Assembly (NCBI GenBank): GCA_963575645.1
Contig: OY754465.1
Location: 32,065,501-32,129,500 of the forward strand
Length of the DNA: 64,000 nt
Reading direction: 5' to 3'
Source: Xanthostigma xanthostigma
Taxonomy: Eukaryota; Arthropoda; Insecta; Raphidioptera; Raphidiidae
The position numbers were made by a program, and so were the translations under genes. Position 1 is the stretch's first letter. Each line of letters begins with the position of its first letter. Positions 12,201 through 25,500 of this stretch are shown piece by piece. The notes below the pieces were generated by a model, which made no database searches, was not told where the DNA came from, and saw only the letters and a program-made list of their open reading frames with translations.

Positions 12201-15200
12201 AGCATGTAAAAACTGCTTGTATGCGTTAAAATGATAGTAAATATGCAGTTTGCATTTTCTTATGAGCGAATGATCCAAACCTGAATGTTATAGTGTAAAT
12301 AGACCTACCCTCATGAAATAAAGCAATTTTGCTTATAAGGACTCATTTGGCCCTAATTGTCATAAAGCATGTAAAAACTGCTTGTATGCGTTAAAATAAT
12401 GGTTAATATGCAGTTTGCATTTTCTTATGAGAGAATGATCCATACCTGAATGTTATAGTGTAAATAGACTTACCTTCATGAAATAAAGCAATTTTGCCTA
12501 TAAGGACTCATTTGCCCCTAATTGTCATAAAGCATGTAAAAACTGCTTGTAGCGTTAAAATAATGGTTAATATGCAGTTTGCATTTTCTTATGAGAGAAT
12601 GATCCAAACCTGAATGTTATAGTGAAAATAGACTAACCTTTGTAAAATAAAGCAATTTTGCCTATAAGGACTCATTTGCACCTAATTGTCGTAAAGCATG
12701 TAATAACTGCTTGTCTGCGTTTAAATAATGGTTAATATGCAGTTTGCATTTTCTTATGAGAGAATGATCCAAACCTGAATGTTATAGTGTAAATAGACTT
12801 ACCTTCATAAAATAAAGCAATTTTGCCTATAAGGACTCATTTGCCCCTAATTGTCATAAAGCTTGTAAAAACTGCTTGTATGCGTTAAAATAATGGTTAA
12901 TATGCAGTTTGCATTCTCTTATGAGAGAATGATCCAAACCTGAATGTTATAGTGTAAATAGACTTACCTTTGTAAAATAAAGCAATTTTGCCTATAAGGA
13001 CTCATTTGCACGCAATTGTCGTGAAGCATGTAAAAACTGCTTGTCTGCGTGAAAATGATAGTAAATATGCAGTTTGCATTTTCATATGAGAGAATGATCC
13101 AAACCTGAATGTTATAGTGTAAATAGACTTACCCTCATGAAATAAAGCAATTTTGCCTATAAAGACTCATTTGCACCTAATTGTCGTAAAGCATGTAAAA
13201 ACTGCTTGTCTGCGTTAAAATAATGGTTAATATGCAGTTTGCATTTTCTTATGAGAGAATGATCCAAACCTGAATGTTATAGTGTAAATAGACTTACCTT
13301 CATAAAATAAAGCAATTTTGCCTATAAGGACTAATTTGCCTCTAATTGTCATAAAGCATGTAAAAACTGCTTGTATGCGTTAAAATAATGGTTAATATGC
13401 AGTTTGCATTCTCTTATGAGAGAATGATCCAAACCTGAATGTTATAGTGTAAATAGACTTACCCTCATGAAATAAAGCAATTTTGCCTATAAAGACTCAT
13501 TTGCACCTAATTGTCGTAAAGCATGTATAAACTGCTTGTCTGCGTTTAAATAGTGGTTAATATGCAGTTTGCATTTTCTTATGAGAGAATGATCCAAACC
13601 TGAATGTTATAGTGTAAATAGACTTACCTTCATAAAATAAAGCAATTTTGCCTATAAGGACTCATTTGCCCCTAATTGTCATAAAGCATGTAAAAACTGC
13701 TTGTATGCGTTAAAATAATGGTTAATGTGCAGTTTGCATTTTCTTATGAGAGAATGATCCAAACCTGAATGTTATAGTGTAAATAGACTTACCTTTGTAA
13801 AATAAAGCAATTTTGCCTATAAGGACTCATTTGCACGCAATTGTCGTGAAGCATGTAAAAACTGCTTGTCTTCGTGAAAATGATAGTAAATATGCAGTTT
13901 GCATTTTCTTATGAGAGAATGATCCAAACCTGAATGTTATGGTGTAAATAGACTTACCCTCATGAAATAAAGCAATTTTGCCTATAAAGACTCATTTGCA
14001 CCTAATTGTCGTAAAGCATGTAAAAACTGCTTGTCTGCGTTAAAATAATGGTTAATATGCAGTTTGCATTTTCTTATGAGAGAATGATCCAAACCTGAAT
14101 GTTATAGTGTAAATAAACTCACCTTTGTAAAATAAAGCAATTTTGTCTATAAGGACTCATTTGCACGCAATTGTCGTGAAGCATGTAAAAACTGCTTGTC
14201 TGCGTTAAAATAATGGTTAATATGCAGTTTACATTTTCTTATGAGAGAATGATCCAAACCTGAATGTTATAGTGTAAATAGACTTACCTTCATGATATAA
14301 AGCAATTTTGCCTATAAGGACTCATTTGCCCTTAATTGTCATAAAGCATGTAAAAACTGCTTGTAGCGTTAAAATAATGGTTAATATGCAGTTTGCATTT
14401 TCTTATGAGAGAATGATCCAAACCTGAATATTATAGTGTAAATAGACTTACCTTCATGAAATAAAGCAATTTTGCCTATAAGGACTTATTTGGCCCTAAT
14501 TGTCATAAAGCATGTAAAAACTGCTTGTATGCGTTAAAATAATAGTTAATATGCAGTTTGCATTTTCTTATGAGAGAATGATCTAAACCTGAGTGTTATA
14601 GTTTAAGTAAACTTACCTTTGTAAAATAAAGCAATTTTGCCTATAAGGACTCATTTGCACCTAATTGTCGTAAAGCATGTAAAAACTGCTTGTCTGCGTT
14701 AAAATAATGGTTAATATGCAGTTTGCATTTTCTTATGAGAGAATGATCCAAACCTGAATATAATAGTGTAAATAGTTATAACTTCATGAAATAAAGCAAT
14801 TTTGCCTATAATGACTCATTTGCCCCTAATTGTCATAAAGCATGTAAAAACTGCTTGTCTGCGTTAAAATAATGTTTAAAATGCAGTTTGCATTTTCTTA
14901 TGAGAGAATGATCCAAACCTGAATGTTATAGTGTAAATAGATTTACCTTCATGAAATAAAGCAATTTTGCCTATAAGGACTCATTTGCCCCTAATTGTCA
15001 TAAAGCATGTAAAAACTGCTTGTATGCGTTAAAATAATGGTTTATATGCAGTTTGCATTTTCTTATGAGAGAATGATCCAAACCTGAATGTTATAGTGTA
15101 AATAGACTTACCTTTGTAAAATAAAGCAATTTTGCCTATAAGGACTCATTAGCACGCAATTGTCGTGAAGCATGTAAAAACTGCTTGTCTGCGTGAAAAT

Positions 15201-16106
15201 GATAGTAAATATGCAGTTTGCATTTTCTTATGAGAGAATGATCCAAACCTGAATGTTATAGTGTAAATAGACTTACCCTCATGAAATAAAGCAATTTTGC
15301 CTATAAAGACTCATTTGCACCTAATTGTCGTAAAGCATGTAAAAACTGCTTGTCTGCGTTAAAAAAATGGTTAATATGCAGTTTGCATTTTCTTATGAGA
15401 GAATGATCCAAACCTGAATGTTATAGTGTAAATAAACTTACCTGTGTAAAATAAAGCAATTTTGCCTATAAGGACTCATTTGCACGCAATTGTCGAGAAG
15501 CATGTAAAAACTGCTTGTCTGCGTTAAAATAATGGTTAATATGCAGTTTGCATTTTCTTATGAGAGAATGATCCAAACCTGAATGTTATAGTGTAAATAG
15601 ACTTACCCTCATGATATAAAGCAATTTTGCCTATAAGGACTCATTTGCCCCTAATTGTCATAAAGCATGTAAAAACTGCTTGTATGCGTTAAAATAATGG
15701 TAATATGCAGTTTGCATTTTCTTATGAGAGAATGATCTAAACCTGAATGTTATAGTGTAAATAGATTTACCTTCATGAAATAAAGCAATTTTGCCTATAA
15801 AGACTCATTTGCACCTAATTGTCATAAAGCATGTAAAAACTGCTTGTATGCGTTACAATGATAGTAAATATGCAGTTTGCATTTTCTTATGAGCGAATGA
15901 TCCAAACCTGAATGTTATAGTGTAAATAGACTTACCCTCATGAAATAAAGCAAATTTGCTTATAAGGACTCATTTGCACCTAATTGTCATAAAGCTTGTA
16001 AAAACTGATTGTATGCGTTAAAATAACAGTTAATATGCAGTTTGCATTTTCTTATGAGAGAATGATCCAAACCTGAATGTTATAGTGAAAATAGACTTAC
16101 CTTTGT
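9229..16106 (+). repeat. Half-unit 2 of the large higher-order repeat
   Basis: Counterpart of 1481-8850. Anchors are GTATAAACTG at about 9237, GATCTAAAG at 10006 and 12150, TGATTGACTG at 11720, the CTAATTTGCC monomer at 13331, AACTCACC at 14116, and CCTGTG at 15441. Relative to half-unit 1 it holds four extra monomers near 10.7-11.36 kb, and from about 12.46 to 13.46 kb it has a different monomer order. It diverges more from half-unit 1 than copy A does from copy B, so this duplication appears older. Confidence 0.72.
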
Positions 16107-16322
16107 AAAATAAAGCAATTTTGCCTATAAGGACTCATTTGCATCTAATTGTCGTAAAGCATGTAAAAACTGCTTGTCTGCGTTTAAATAATGGTTAATA
16201 TGCAGTTTGCATTTTCTTATGAGAGAATGATCCAAACCTGAATGTTATAGTGTAAATAGACTTACCTTCATAAAATAAAGCAATTTTGCCTATAAGGACT
16301 CATTTGCACGCAATTGTCGTGA

Positions 16323-17309
16323 AGCATGTAAAAACTGCTTGTCTGCGTTAAAATAATGGTTAATATGCAGTTTGCATTTTCTTATGAGAGAATGATCCAA
16401 ACCTGAATGTTATAGTGTAAATAGACTTACCTTCATGATATAAAGCAATTTTGCCTATAAGGACTCATTTGCCCCAAATTGTCATTAAGCATGTAAAAAC
16501 TGCTTGTAGCGTTAAAATAATGGTTAATATGCAGTTTGCATTTTCTTATGAGAAAATGATCCAAACCTGAATATTATAGTGTAAATAGACTTACCTTTAT
16601 GAAATAAAGCAATTTTGCCTATAAGGACTCATTTGGCCCTAATTGTCATAAAGCATGTAAAAACTGCTTGTATGCGTTAAAATAATGGTTAATATGCAGT
16701 TTGCATTTTCTTATGAGAGAATGATCCAAACCTGAATGTTATAGTGTAAATAGACTTACCTTCATGATATAAAGCAATTTTGCCTATAAGGACTCATTTG
16801 CCCCAAATTGTCATTAAGCATGTAAAAACTGCTTGTAGCGTTAAAATAATGGTTAATATGCAGTTTGCATTTTCTTATGAGAAAATGATCCAAACCTGAA
16901 TATTATAGTGTAAATAGACTTACCTTTATGAAATAAAGCAATTTTGCCTATAAAGACTCATTTGCACCTAATTGTCATAAAGCATGTAAAAACTGCTTGT
17001 ATGCGTTACAATGATAGTAAATATGGAGTTTGCATTTTCTTATGAGAAAATGATCCAAACCTGAATATTATAGTGTAAATAGACTGACCTTTATGAAATA
17101 AAGCAATTTTGCCTATAAGGACTCATTTGCCCCAAATTGTCATTAAGCATGTAAAAACTGCTTGTAGCGTTAAAATAATGGTTAATATGCAGTTTGCATT
17201 TTCTTATGAGAAAATGATCCAAACCTGAATATTATAGTGTAAATAGACTTACCTTTATGAAATAAAGCAATTTTGCCTATAAGGACTCATTTGCACGCAA
17301 TTGTCGTGA
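16323..17309 (+). repeat. Six-monomer cluster with repeated GCCCCAAATT-type monomers
   Basis: Monomers start at 16323, 16488, 16652, 16817, 16981 and 17146. The first, third and fifth end in GCCCCAAATTGTCATTAAG, and the second, fourth and sixth begin with the 164-bp TAGCG form and carry GAGAAAATG with a TTTATGAAAT patch. The pairs look like a local dimer amplification. The fifth monomer has ATGGAG in place of ATGCAG and GACTGACC in place of GACTTACC. The possible parental state, GCCCCTAATTGTCATTAAG, occurs once more at about 50435-50453. Confidence 0.8.
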
Positions 17310-17432
17310 AGCATGTAAAAACTGCTTGTCTGCGTTAAAATAATGGTTAATATGCAGTTTGCATTTTCTTATGAGAGAATGATCCAAACCTGAATGTTAT
17401 AGTGTAAATAGACTTACCTTCATGAAATAAAG

Positions 17433-20400
17433 CAATTTTGCCTATAAGGACTCATTTGCCCCTAATTGTCATAAAGCATGTAAAAACTGCTTGTATGCTT
17501 TAAAATAATGGTTAATGTGCAGTTTGCATTTTCTTATGAGAGAATGATCCAAACCTGAATGTTATAGTGTAAATAGACTTACCTTTGTAAAATAAAGCAA
17601 TTTTGCCTATAAGGACTCATTTGCACGCAATTGTCGTGAAGCATGTAAAAACTGCTTGTCTTCGTGAAAATGATAGTAAATATGCAGTTTGCATTTTCTT
17701 ATGAGAGAATGATCCAAACCTGAATGTTATGGTGTAAATAGACTTACCCTCATGAAATAAAGCAATTTTGCCTATAAAGACTCATTTGCACCTAATTGTC
17801 GTAAAGCATGTAAAAACTGCTTGTCTTCGTGAAAATGATAGTAAATATGCAGTTTGCATTTTCTTATGAGAGAATGATCCAAACCTGAATTGTATGGTGT
17901 AAATAGACTTACCTTCATGAAATAAAGCAATTTTGCCTATAAGGACTTATTTGGCCCTAATTGTCATAAAGCATGTAAAAACTGCTTGTATGCGTTAAAA
18001 TAATGGTTAATATGCAGTTTGCATTTTCTTATGAGAGAATGATCCAAACCTGAATGTTATAGTGTAAATAGACTTACCTTCATGATCTAAAGCAATTTTG
18101 CCTATAAAGACTCATTTGCACCTAATTGTCATAAAGCATGTAAAAACTGCTTGTATGCGTTAAAATGATAGTAAATATGCAGTTTGCATTTTCTTATGAG
18201 CGAATGATCCAAACCTGAATGTTATAGTGTAAATAGACTTACCCTCATAAAATAAAGCAATTTTGCTTATAAGGATCATTTGGCCCTAATTGTCATAAAG
18301 CATGTAAAAACTGCTTGTATGCGTTAAAATAATGGTTAATATGCAGTTTGCATTTTCTTATGAGAGAATGATCCAAACCTGAATGTTATAGTGTAAATAG
18401 ACTTACCTTCATAAAATAAAGCAATTTTGCCTATAAGGACTTATTTGCACCTAATTGTCGTAAAGCATGTAAAAACTGCTTGTCTGCGTTTAAATAATGG
18501 TTAATATGCAGTTTGCATTTTCTTATGAGAGAATGATCCAAACCTGAATGTTATAGTGTAAATAGACTTACCTTCATAAAATAAAGCAATTTTGCCTATA
18601 AGGACTCATTTGCCCCTAATTGTCATAAAGCATGTAAAAACTGCTTGTATGCGTTAAAATAATAGTTAATATGCAGTTTGCATTTTCTTATGAGAGAATG
18701 ATCCAAACCTGAATGTTATAGTGAAAATAGACTTACCTTTGTAAAATAAAGCAATTTTGCCTATAAGGACTCATTTGCACTTAATTGTCGTAAAGCATGT
18801 AAAAACTGCTTGTCAGCGTTAAAATAATGGTTAATATGCAGTTTGCATTTTCTTATGAGAGAATGATCCAAACCTGAATGTTATAGTCTAAATAGACTTA
18901 CCCTCATGAAATAAAGCAATTTTGCCTATAAAGACTCATTTGCACCTAATTGTCAAAAAGCATGTAAAAACTGCTTGTATGCGTTAAAATAATGGTTAAT
19001 ATGCAGTTTGCATTTTCTTATGAGAGAATGATCCAAACCTGAATGTTATAGTGTAAATAGACTAACCCTCATGAAATAAAGCAATTTTGCCTATAAAGAC
19101 TCATTTGCACCTAATTGTCGTAAAGCATGTAAAAACTGATTGACTGCGTTTAAATAATGGTTAATATGCAGTTTGCATTTTCTTATGAGAGAATGATCCA
19201 AACCTGAATGTTATAGTGTAAATAGACTTACCTTCATGAAATAAAGCAATTTTGCCTATAAGGACTCATTTGCCCCTAATTGTCATAAAGCATGTAAAAA
19301 CTGCTTGTAGCGTTAAAATAATGGTTAATATGCAGTTTGCATTTTCTTATGAGAGAATGATCCAAACCTGAATATTACAGTGTAAATAGACTTACCTTCA
19401 TGAAATAAAGCAATTTTGCCTATAAGGACTCATTTGGCCCTAATTGTCATAAAGCATGTAAAAACTGCTTGTATGCGTTAAAATAATGGTTAATATGCAG
19501 TTTGCATTTTCTTATGAGAGAATGATCCAAACCTGAATGTTATAGTGTAAATAGACTTACCTTCATGATCTAAAGCAATTTTGCCTATAAAGACTCATTT
19601 GCACCTAATTGTCATAAAGCATGTAAAAACTGCTTGTATGCGTTAAAATGATAGTAAATATGCAGTTTGCATTTTCTTATGAGCGAATGATCCAAACCTG
19701 AATGTTATAGTGTAAATAGACTTACCCTCATGAAATAAAGCAATTTTGCTTATAAGGACTCATTTGGCCCTAATTGTCATAAAGCATGTAAAAACTGCTT
19801 GTATGCGTTAAAATAATGGTTAATATGCAGTTTGCATTTTCTTATGAGAGAATGATCCAAACCTGAATGTTATAGTGTAAATAGACTTACCTTCATAAAA
19901 TAAAGCAATTTTGCCTATAAGGACTAATTTGCCTCTAATTGTCATAAAGCATGTAAAAACTGCTTGTATGCGTTAAAATAATGGTTAATATGCAGTTTGC
20001 ATTCTCTTATGAGAGAATGATCCAAACCTGAATGTTATAGTGTAAATAGACTTACCTTTGTAAAATAAAGCAATTTTGCCTATAAGGACTCATTTGCACG
20101 CAATTGTCGTGAAGCATGTAAAAACTGCTTGTCTGCGTGAAAATGATAGTAAATATGCAGTTTGCATTTTCTTATGAGAGAATGATCCAAACCTGAATGT
20201 TATAGTGTAAATAGACTTACCCTCATGAAATAAAGCAATTTTGCCTATAAAGACTCATTTGCACCTAATTGTCGTAAAGAATGTAAAAACTGCTTGTCTG
20301 CGTTAAAATAATGGTTAATATGCAGTTTGCATTTTCTTATGAGAGAATGATCCAAACCTGAATGTTATAGTGTAAATAAACCTACCTTTGTAAAATAAAG

Positions 20401-21921
20401 CAATTTTGCCTATAAGGACTCATTTGCACGCAATTGTCGTGAAGCATGTAAAAATTGCTTGTCTGCGTTAAAATAATGGTTAATATGCAGTTTGCATTTT
20501 CTTATGAGAGAATGATCCAAACCTGAATGTTATAGTGTAAATAGACTTACCTTCATGATATAAAGCAATTTTGCCTATAAGGACTCATTTGCCCCTAATT
20601 GTCATAAAGCATGTAAAAACTGCTTGTAGCGTTAAAATAATGGTTAATATGCAGTTTGCATTTTCTTACGAGAGAATGATCCAAACCTGAATATTATAGT
20701 GTAAATAGACTTACCTTCATGAAAAAAATCAATTTTGCCTATAAGGACTCATTTGGCCCTAATTGTCATAAAGCATGTAAAAACTGCTTGTATGCGTTAA
20801 AATAATGGTTAATATGCAGTTTGCATTTTCTTATGAGAGAATGATCCAAACCTGAATGTTATAGTGTAAATAAACCTACCTTTGTAAAATAAAGCAATTT
20901 AGCCTATAAGGACTCATTTGAACGCAATTGTCGTGAAGCATGTAAAATCTGCTTGTCTGCGTTAAAATAATGGTTAATATGCAGTTTGCATTTTCTTATG
21001 AGAGAATGATCCCAACCTGAATGTTATAGTGTAAATAGACTTACCTTCATGATATAAAGCAATTTTGCCTATAAGGACTCATTTGCCCCTAATTGTCATA
21101 AAGCATGTAAAAACTGCTTGTAGCGTTAAAATAATGGTTAATATGCAGTTTGCATTTTCTTACGAGAGAATGATCCAAACCTGAATATTATAGTGTAAAT
21201 AGACTTACCTTCATGAAATAAAGCAATTTTGCCTATAAAGACTCATATGCACCTAATTGTCATAAAGCATGTAAAAACTGCTTGAATGCGTTAAAATGAT
21301 AGTAAATATGCAGTTTGCATTTTCTTATGAGCGAATGATCCAAACCTGAATGTTATAGTGTAAATAGACTTACCCTCATGAAATAAAGCAATTTTGCTTA
21401 TAAGGACTCATTTGCACCTAATTGTCATAAAGCTTGTAAAAACTGCTTGTATGCGTTAAAATAATAGTTAATATGCAGTTTGCATTTTCTTATGAGAGAA
21501 TGATCCAAACCTGAATGTTATAGTGAAAATAGACTTACCTTTTTAAAATAAAGCAATTTTGCCTATAAGGACTCATTTGCACCTAATTGTCGTAAAGCAT
21601 GTAAAAACTGCTTGTCTGCGTTAAAATAATGGTTAATATGCAGTTTGCATTTTCTTATGAGAGAATGATTCAAACCTAAAAGTTATAGTGTAAATAGACT
21701 TACCCTCATGAAATAAAGCAGTTTTGCCTATAAAGACTCATTTGCACCTAATTGTCGTAAAGCATGTAAAAACTGCTTGTCTGCGTTAAAATAATGGTTA
21801 ATATGCAGTTTGCATTTTCTTATGAGAGAATGATCCAAACCTGAATGTTATAGTGTAAATAGACTTACCCTCATGAAATAAAGCAATTTTGCCTATAAAG
21901 ACTCATTTGCACCTAATTGTC
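17433..21921 (+). repeat. 4.5-kb block duplicated within copy A (right copy)
   Basis: Counterpart of 1607-6095. It begins just where copy A stops matching copy B and ends inside a monomer at GTC, after which the TTACAATGATAG lineage follows. It keeps C at 21085 where the left copy (5259) and copy B (27514) share T. Its junctions lie in shared consensus, as expected for homologous exchange between monomers. Confidence 0.88.
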
Positions 21922-22090
21922 ATAAAGCATGTAAAAACTGCTTGTATGCGTTACAATGATAGTAAATATGCAGTTTGCATTTTCTTATGAGCGAATGATC
22001 CAAACCTGAATGTTATAGTGTAAATAGACTTACCCTCATGAAATAAAGCAAATTTGCTTATAAGGACTCATTTGCACCTAATTGTCATAA

Positions 22091-22585
22091 AGCTTGTAAA
22101 AACTGCTTGTATGCGTTAAAATAATAGTTAATATGCAGTTTGCATTTTCTTATGAGAGAATGATCCAAACCTGAATGTTATAGTGAAAATAGACTTACCT
22201 TTGTAAAATAAAGCAATTTTGCCTATAAGGACTCATTTGCACCTAATTGTCGTAAAGCATGTAAAAACTGCTTGTCTGCGTTTAAATAATGGTTAATATG
22301 CAGTTTGCATTTTCTTATGAGAGAATGATCCAAACCTGAATGTTATAGTGTAAATAGACTTACCTTCAAAAAATAAAGCAATTTTGCCTATAAGGACTCA
22401 TTTGCCCCTAATTGTCATAAAGCATGTAAAAACTGCTTGTATGCGTTAAAATAATAGTTAATATGCAGTTTGCATTTTCTTATGAGAGAATGATCCAAAC
22501 CTGAATGTTATAGTGAAAATAGACTTACCTTTGTAAAATAAAGCAATTTTGCCTATAAGGACTCATTTGCACCTAATTGTCGTAA
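22091..22585 (+). repeat. Local three-monomer repeat at the copy A/B junction
   Basis: The monomers at 22091-22255 and 22421-22585 are of the same type (AATAGTT, GTGAAAATAG, TTTGTAAAAT, GCACC). They surround a TTCAAAAAAT monomer, and another TTCAAAAAAT monomer follows at 22586. The 330-bp dimer period also appears at 1-495. A dimer-scale exchange at the junction of the large copies would explain it. Confidence 0.65.
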
Positions 22586-25500
22586 AGCATGTAAAAACTG
22601 CTTGTCTGCGTTTAAATAATGGTTAATATGCAGTTTGCATTTTCTTATGAGAGAATGATCCAAACCTGAATGTTATAGTGTAAATAGACTTACCTTCAAA
22701 AAATAAAGCAATTTTGCCTATAAGGACTCATTTGCCCCTAATTGTCATAAAGCATGTAAAAACTGCTTGTCTGCGTTAAAATAATGGTAATATGCAGTTT
22801 GCATTTTCTTATGAGAGAATGATCCAAACCTGAATGTTATAGTGTAAATAGACTTACCTTCATGATATAAAGCAATTTTGCCTATAAGGACTCATTTGCC
22901 CCTAATTGTCATAAAGCATGTAAAAACTGCTTGTTGCGTTAAAATAATGGTTAATATGCAGTTTGCATTTTCTTATGAGAGAATGATCCAAACCTGAATA
23001 TTACAGTGTAAATAGACTTACCTTCATGAAATAAAGCAATTTTGCCTATAAGGACTCATTTGGCCCTAATTGTCATAAAGCATGTAAAAACTGCTTGTAT
23101 GCGTTAAAATAATGGTTAATATGCAGTTTGCATTTTCTTATAAGAGAATGATCTGAACCTGAGTGTTATAGTTTAAGTAAACTTACCTTTGTAAAATAAA
23201 GCAATTTTGCCTATAAGGACTCATTTGCACCTAATTGTCGTAAAGCATGTAAAAACTGCTTGTCTGCGTTAAAATAATGGTTAATATGCAGTTTGCATTT
23301 TCTTATGAGAGAATGATTCAAACCTGAATATAATAGTGTTAATAGTTATAACTTCATGAAATAAAGCAATTTTGCCTATAATGACTCATTTGCCCCTAAT
23401 TGTCATAAAGCATGTAAAAACTGCTCGTCTGCGTTAAAATAATGTTTAAAATGCAGTTTGCATTTTCTTATGAGAGAATGATCCAAACCTGAATGTTATA
23501 GTGAAAGTAGACTTACCTTTGTAAAATAAAACAATTTTGCCTTTAAGGACTTATTTGCACCTAATTGTCGTAAACCATGTAAAAACTGCTTGTCGGCGTT
23601 AAAATAATAGTTTATATGCAGTTTGCATTTTCTTATGAGAAAATAATCCAAACCTGAATGTTATAGTGTAAATAGACTTACCTTCATGAAATAAAGCAAT
23701 TTTGCCTATAAGGACTCATTTGCCCCTAATTGTCATAAAGCATGTATAAACTGATTGTCTGCGTTTAAATAGTGGTTAATATGCAGTTTGCATTTTCCTA
23801 TGAGAGAATGATCCAAACCTGAATGTTATAGTGTAAATAGACTTACCTTCATAAAATAAAGCAATTTTGCCTATAAGGACTCATTTGCCCCTAATTGTCA
23901 TAAAGCATGTAAAAACTGCTTGTATGCTTTAAAATAATGGTTAATGTGCAGTTTGCATTTTCTTATGAGAGAATGATCCAAACCTGAATGTTATAGTGTA
24001 AATAGACTTACCTTTGTAAAATAAAGCAATTTTGCCTATAAGGACTCATTTGCACGCAATTGTCGTGAAGCATGTAAAAACTGCTTGTCTTCGTGAAAAT
24101 GATAGTAAATATGCAGTTTGCATTTTCTTATGAGAGAATGATCCAAACCTGAATGTTATGGTGTAAATAGACTTACCCTCATGAAATAAAGCAATTTTGC
24201 CTATAAAGACTCATTTGCACCTAATTGTCGTAAAGCATGTAAAAACTGCTTGTCTTCGTGAAAATGATAGTAAATATGCAGTTTGCATTTTCTTATGAGA
24301 GAATGATCCAAACCTGAATGTTATGGTGTAAATAGACTTACCTTCATGAAATAAAGCAATTTTGCCTATAAGGACTTATTTGGCCCTAATTGTCATAAAG
24401 CATGTAAAAACTGCTTGTATGCGTTAAAATAATGGTTAATATGCAGTTTGCATTTTCTTATGAGAGAATGATCCAAACCTGAATGTTATAGTGTAAATAG
24501 ACTTACCTTCATGATCTAAAGCAATTTTGCCTATAAAGACTCATTTGCACCTAATTGTCATAAAGCATGTAAAAACTGCTTGTATGCGTTAAAATGATAG
24601 TAAATATGCAGTTTGCATTTTCTTATGAGCGAATGATCCAAACCTGAATGTTATAGTGTAAATAGACTTACCCTCATAAAATAAAGCAATTTTGCTTATA
24701 AGGATCATTTGGCCCTAATTGTCATAAAGCATGTAAAAACTGCTTGTATGCGTTAAAATAATGGTTAATATGCAGTTTGCATTTTCTTATGAGAGAATGA
24801 TCCAAACCTGAATGTTATAGTGTAAATAGACTTACCTTCATAAAATAAAGCAATTTTGCCTATAAGGACTTATTTGCACCTAATTGTCGTAAAGCATGTA
24901 AAAACTGCTTGTCTGCGTTTAAATAATGGTTAATATGCAGTTTGCATTTTCTTATGAGAGAATGATCCAAACCTGAATGTTATAGTGTAAATAGACTTAC
25001 CTTCATAAAATAAAGCAATTTTGCCTATAAGGACTCATTTGCCCCTAATTGTCATAAAGCATGTAAAAACTGCTTGTATGCGTTAAAATAATGGTTAATA
25101 TGCAGTTTGCATTTTCTTATGAGAGAATGATCCAAACCTGAATGTTATAGTGAAAATAGACTTACCTTTGTAAAATAAAGCAATTTTGCCTATAAGGACT
25201 CATTTGCACTTAATTGTCGTAAAGCATGTAAAAACTGCTTGTCAGCGTTAAAATAATGGTTAATATGCAGTTTGCATTTTCTTATGAGAGAATGATCCAA
25301 ACCTGAATGTTATAGTCTAAATAGACTTACCCTCATGAAATAAAGCAATTTTGCCTATAAAGACTCATTTGCACCTAATTGTCAAAAAGCATGTAAAAAC
25401 TGCTTGTATGCGTTAAAATAATGGTTAATATGCAGTTTGCATTTTCTTATGAGAGAATGATCCAAACCTGAATGTTATAGTGTAAATAGACTAACCCTCA

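Larger units (their letters stand above)
1..22255 (+). repeat. Very large higher-order repeat, copy A
   Basis: Base 1 corresponds to base 22256, and rare variants line up at the same 22255-bp offset across at least 16.5 kb. Examples are the doubled TTCAAAAAAT monomers (1-165 and 331-495), GAATGTATAG at 7006 and 29261, GATTTACC at 14941 and 37196, and GCCCCAAATT at 16471 and 38726. The offset equals 135 monomers less 20 bp, as expected from the 164-bp monomers inside. The unit is not homogeneous: it has internal half-units and an internal 4.5-kb duplication listed separately. Homology may continue left of the window. Confidence 0.9.
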
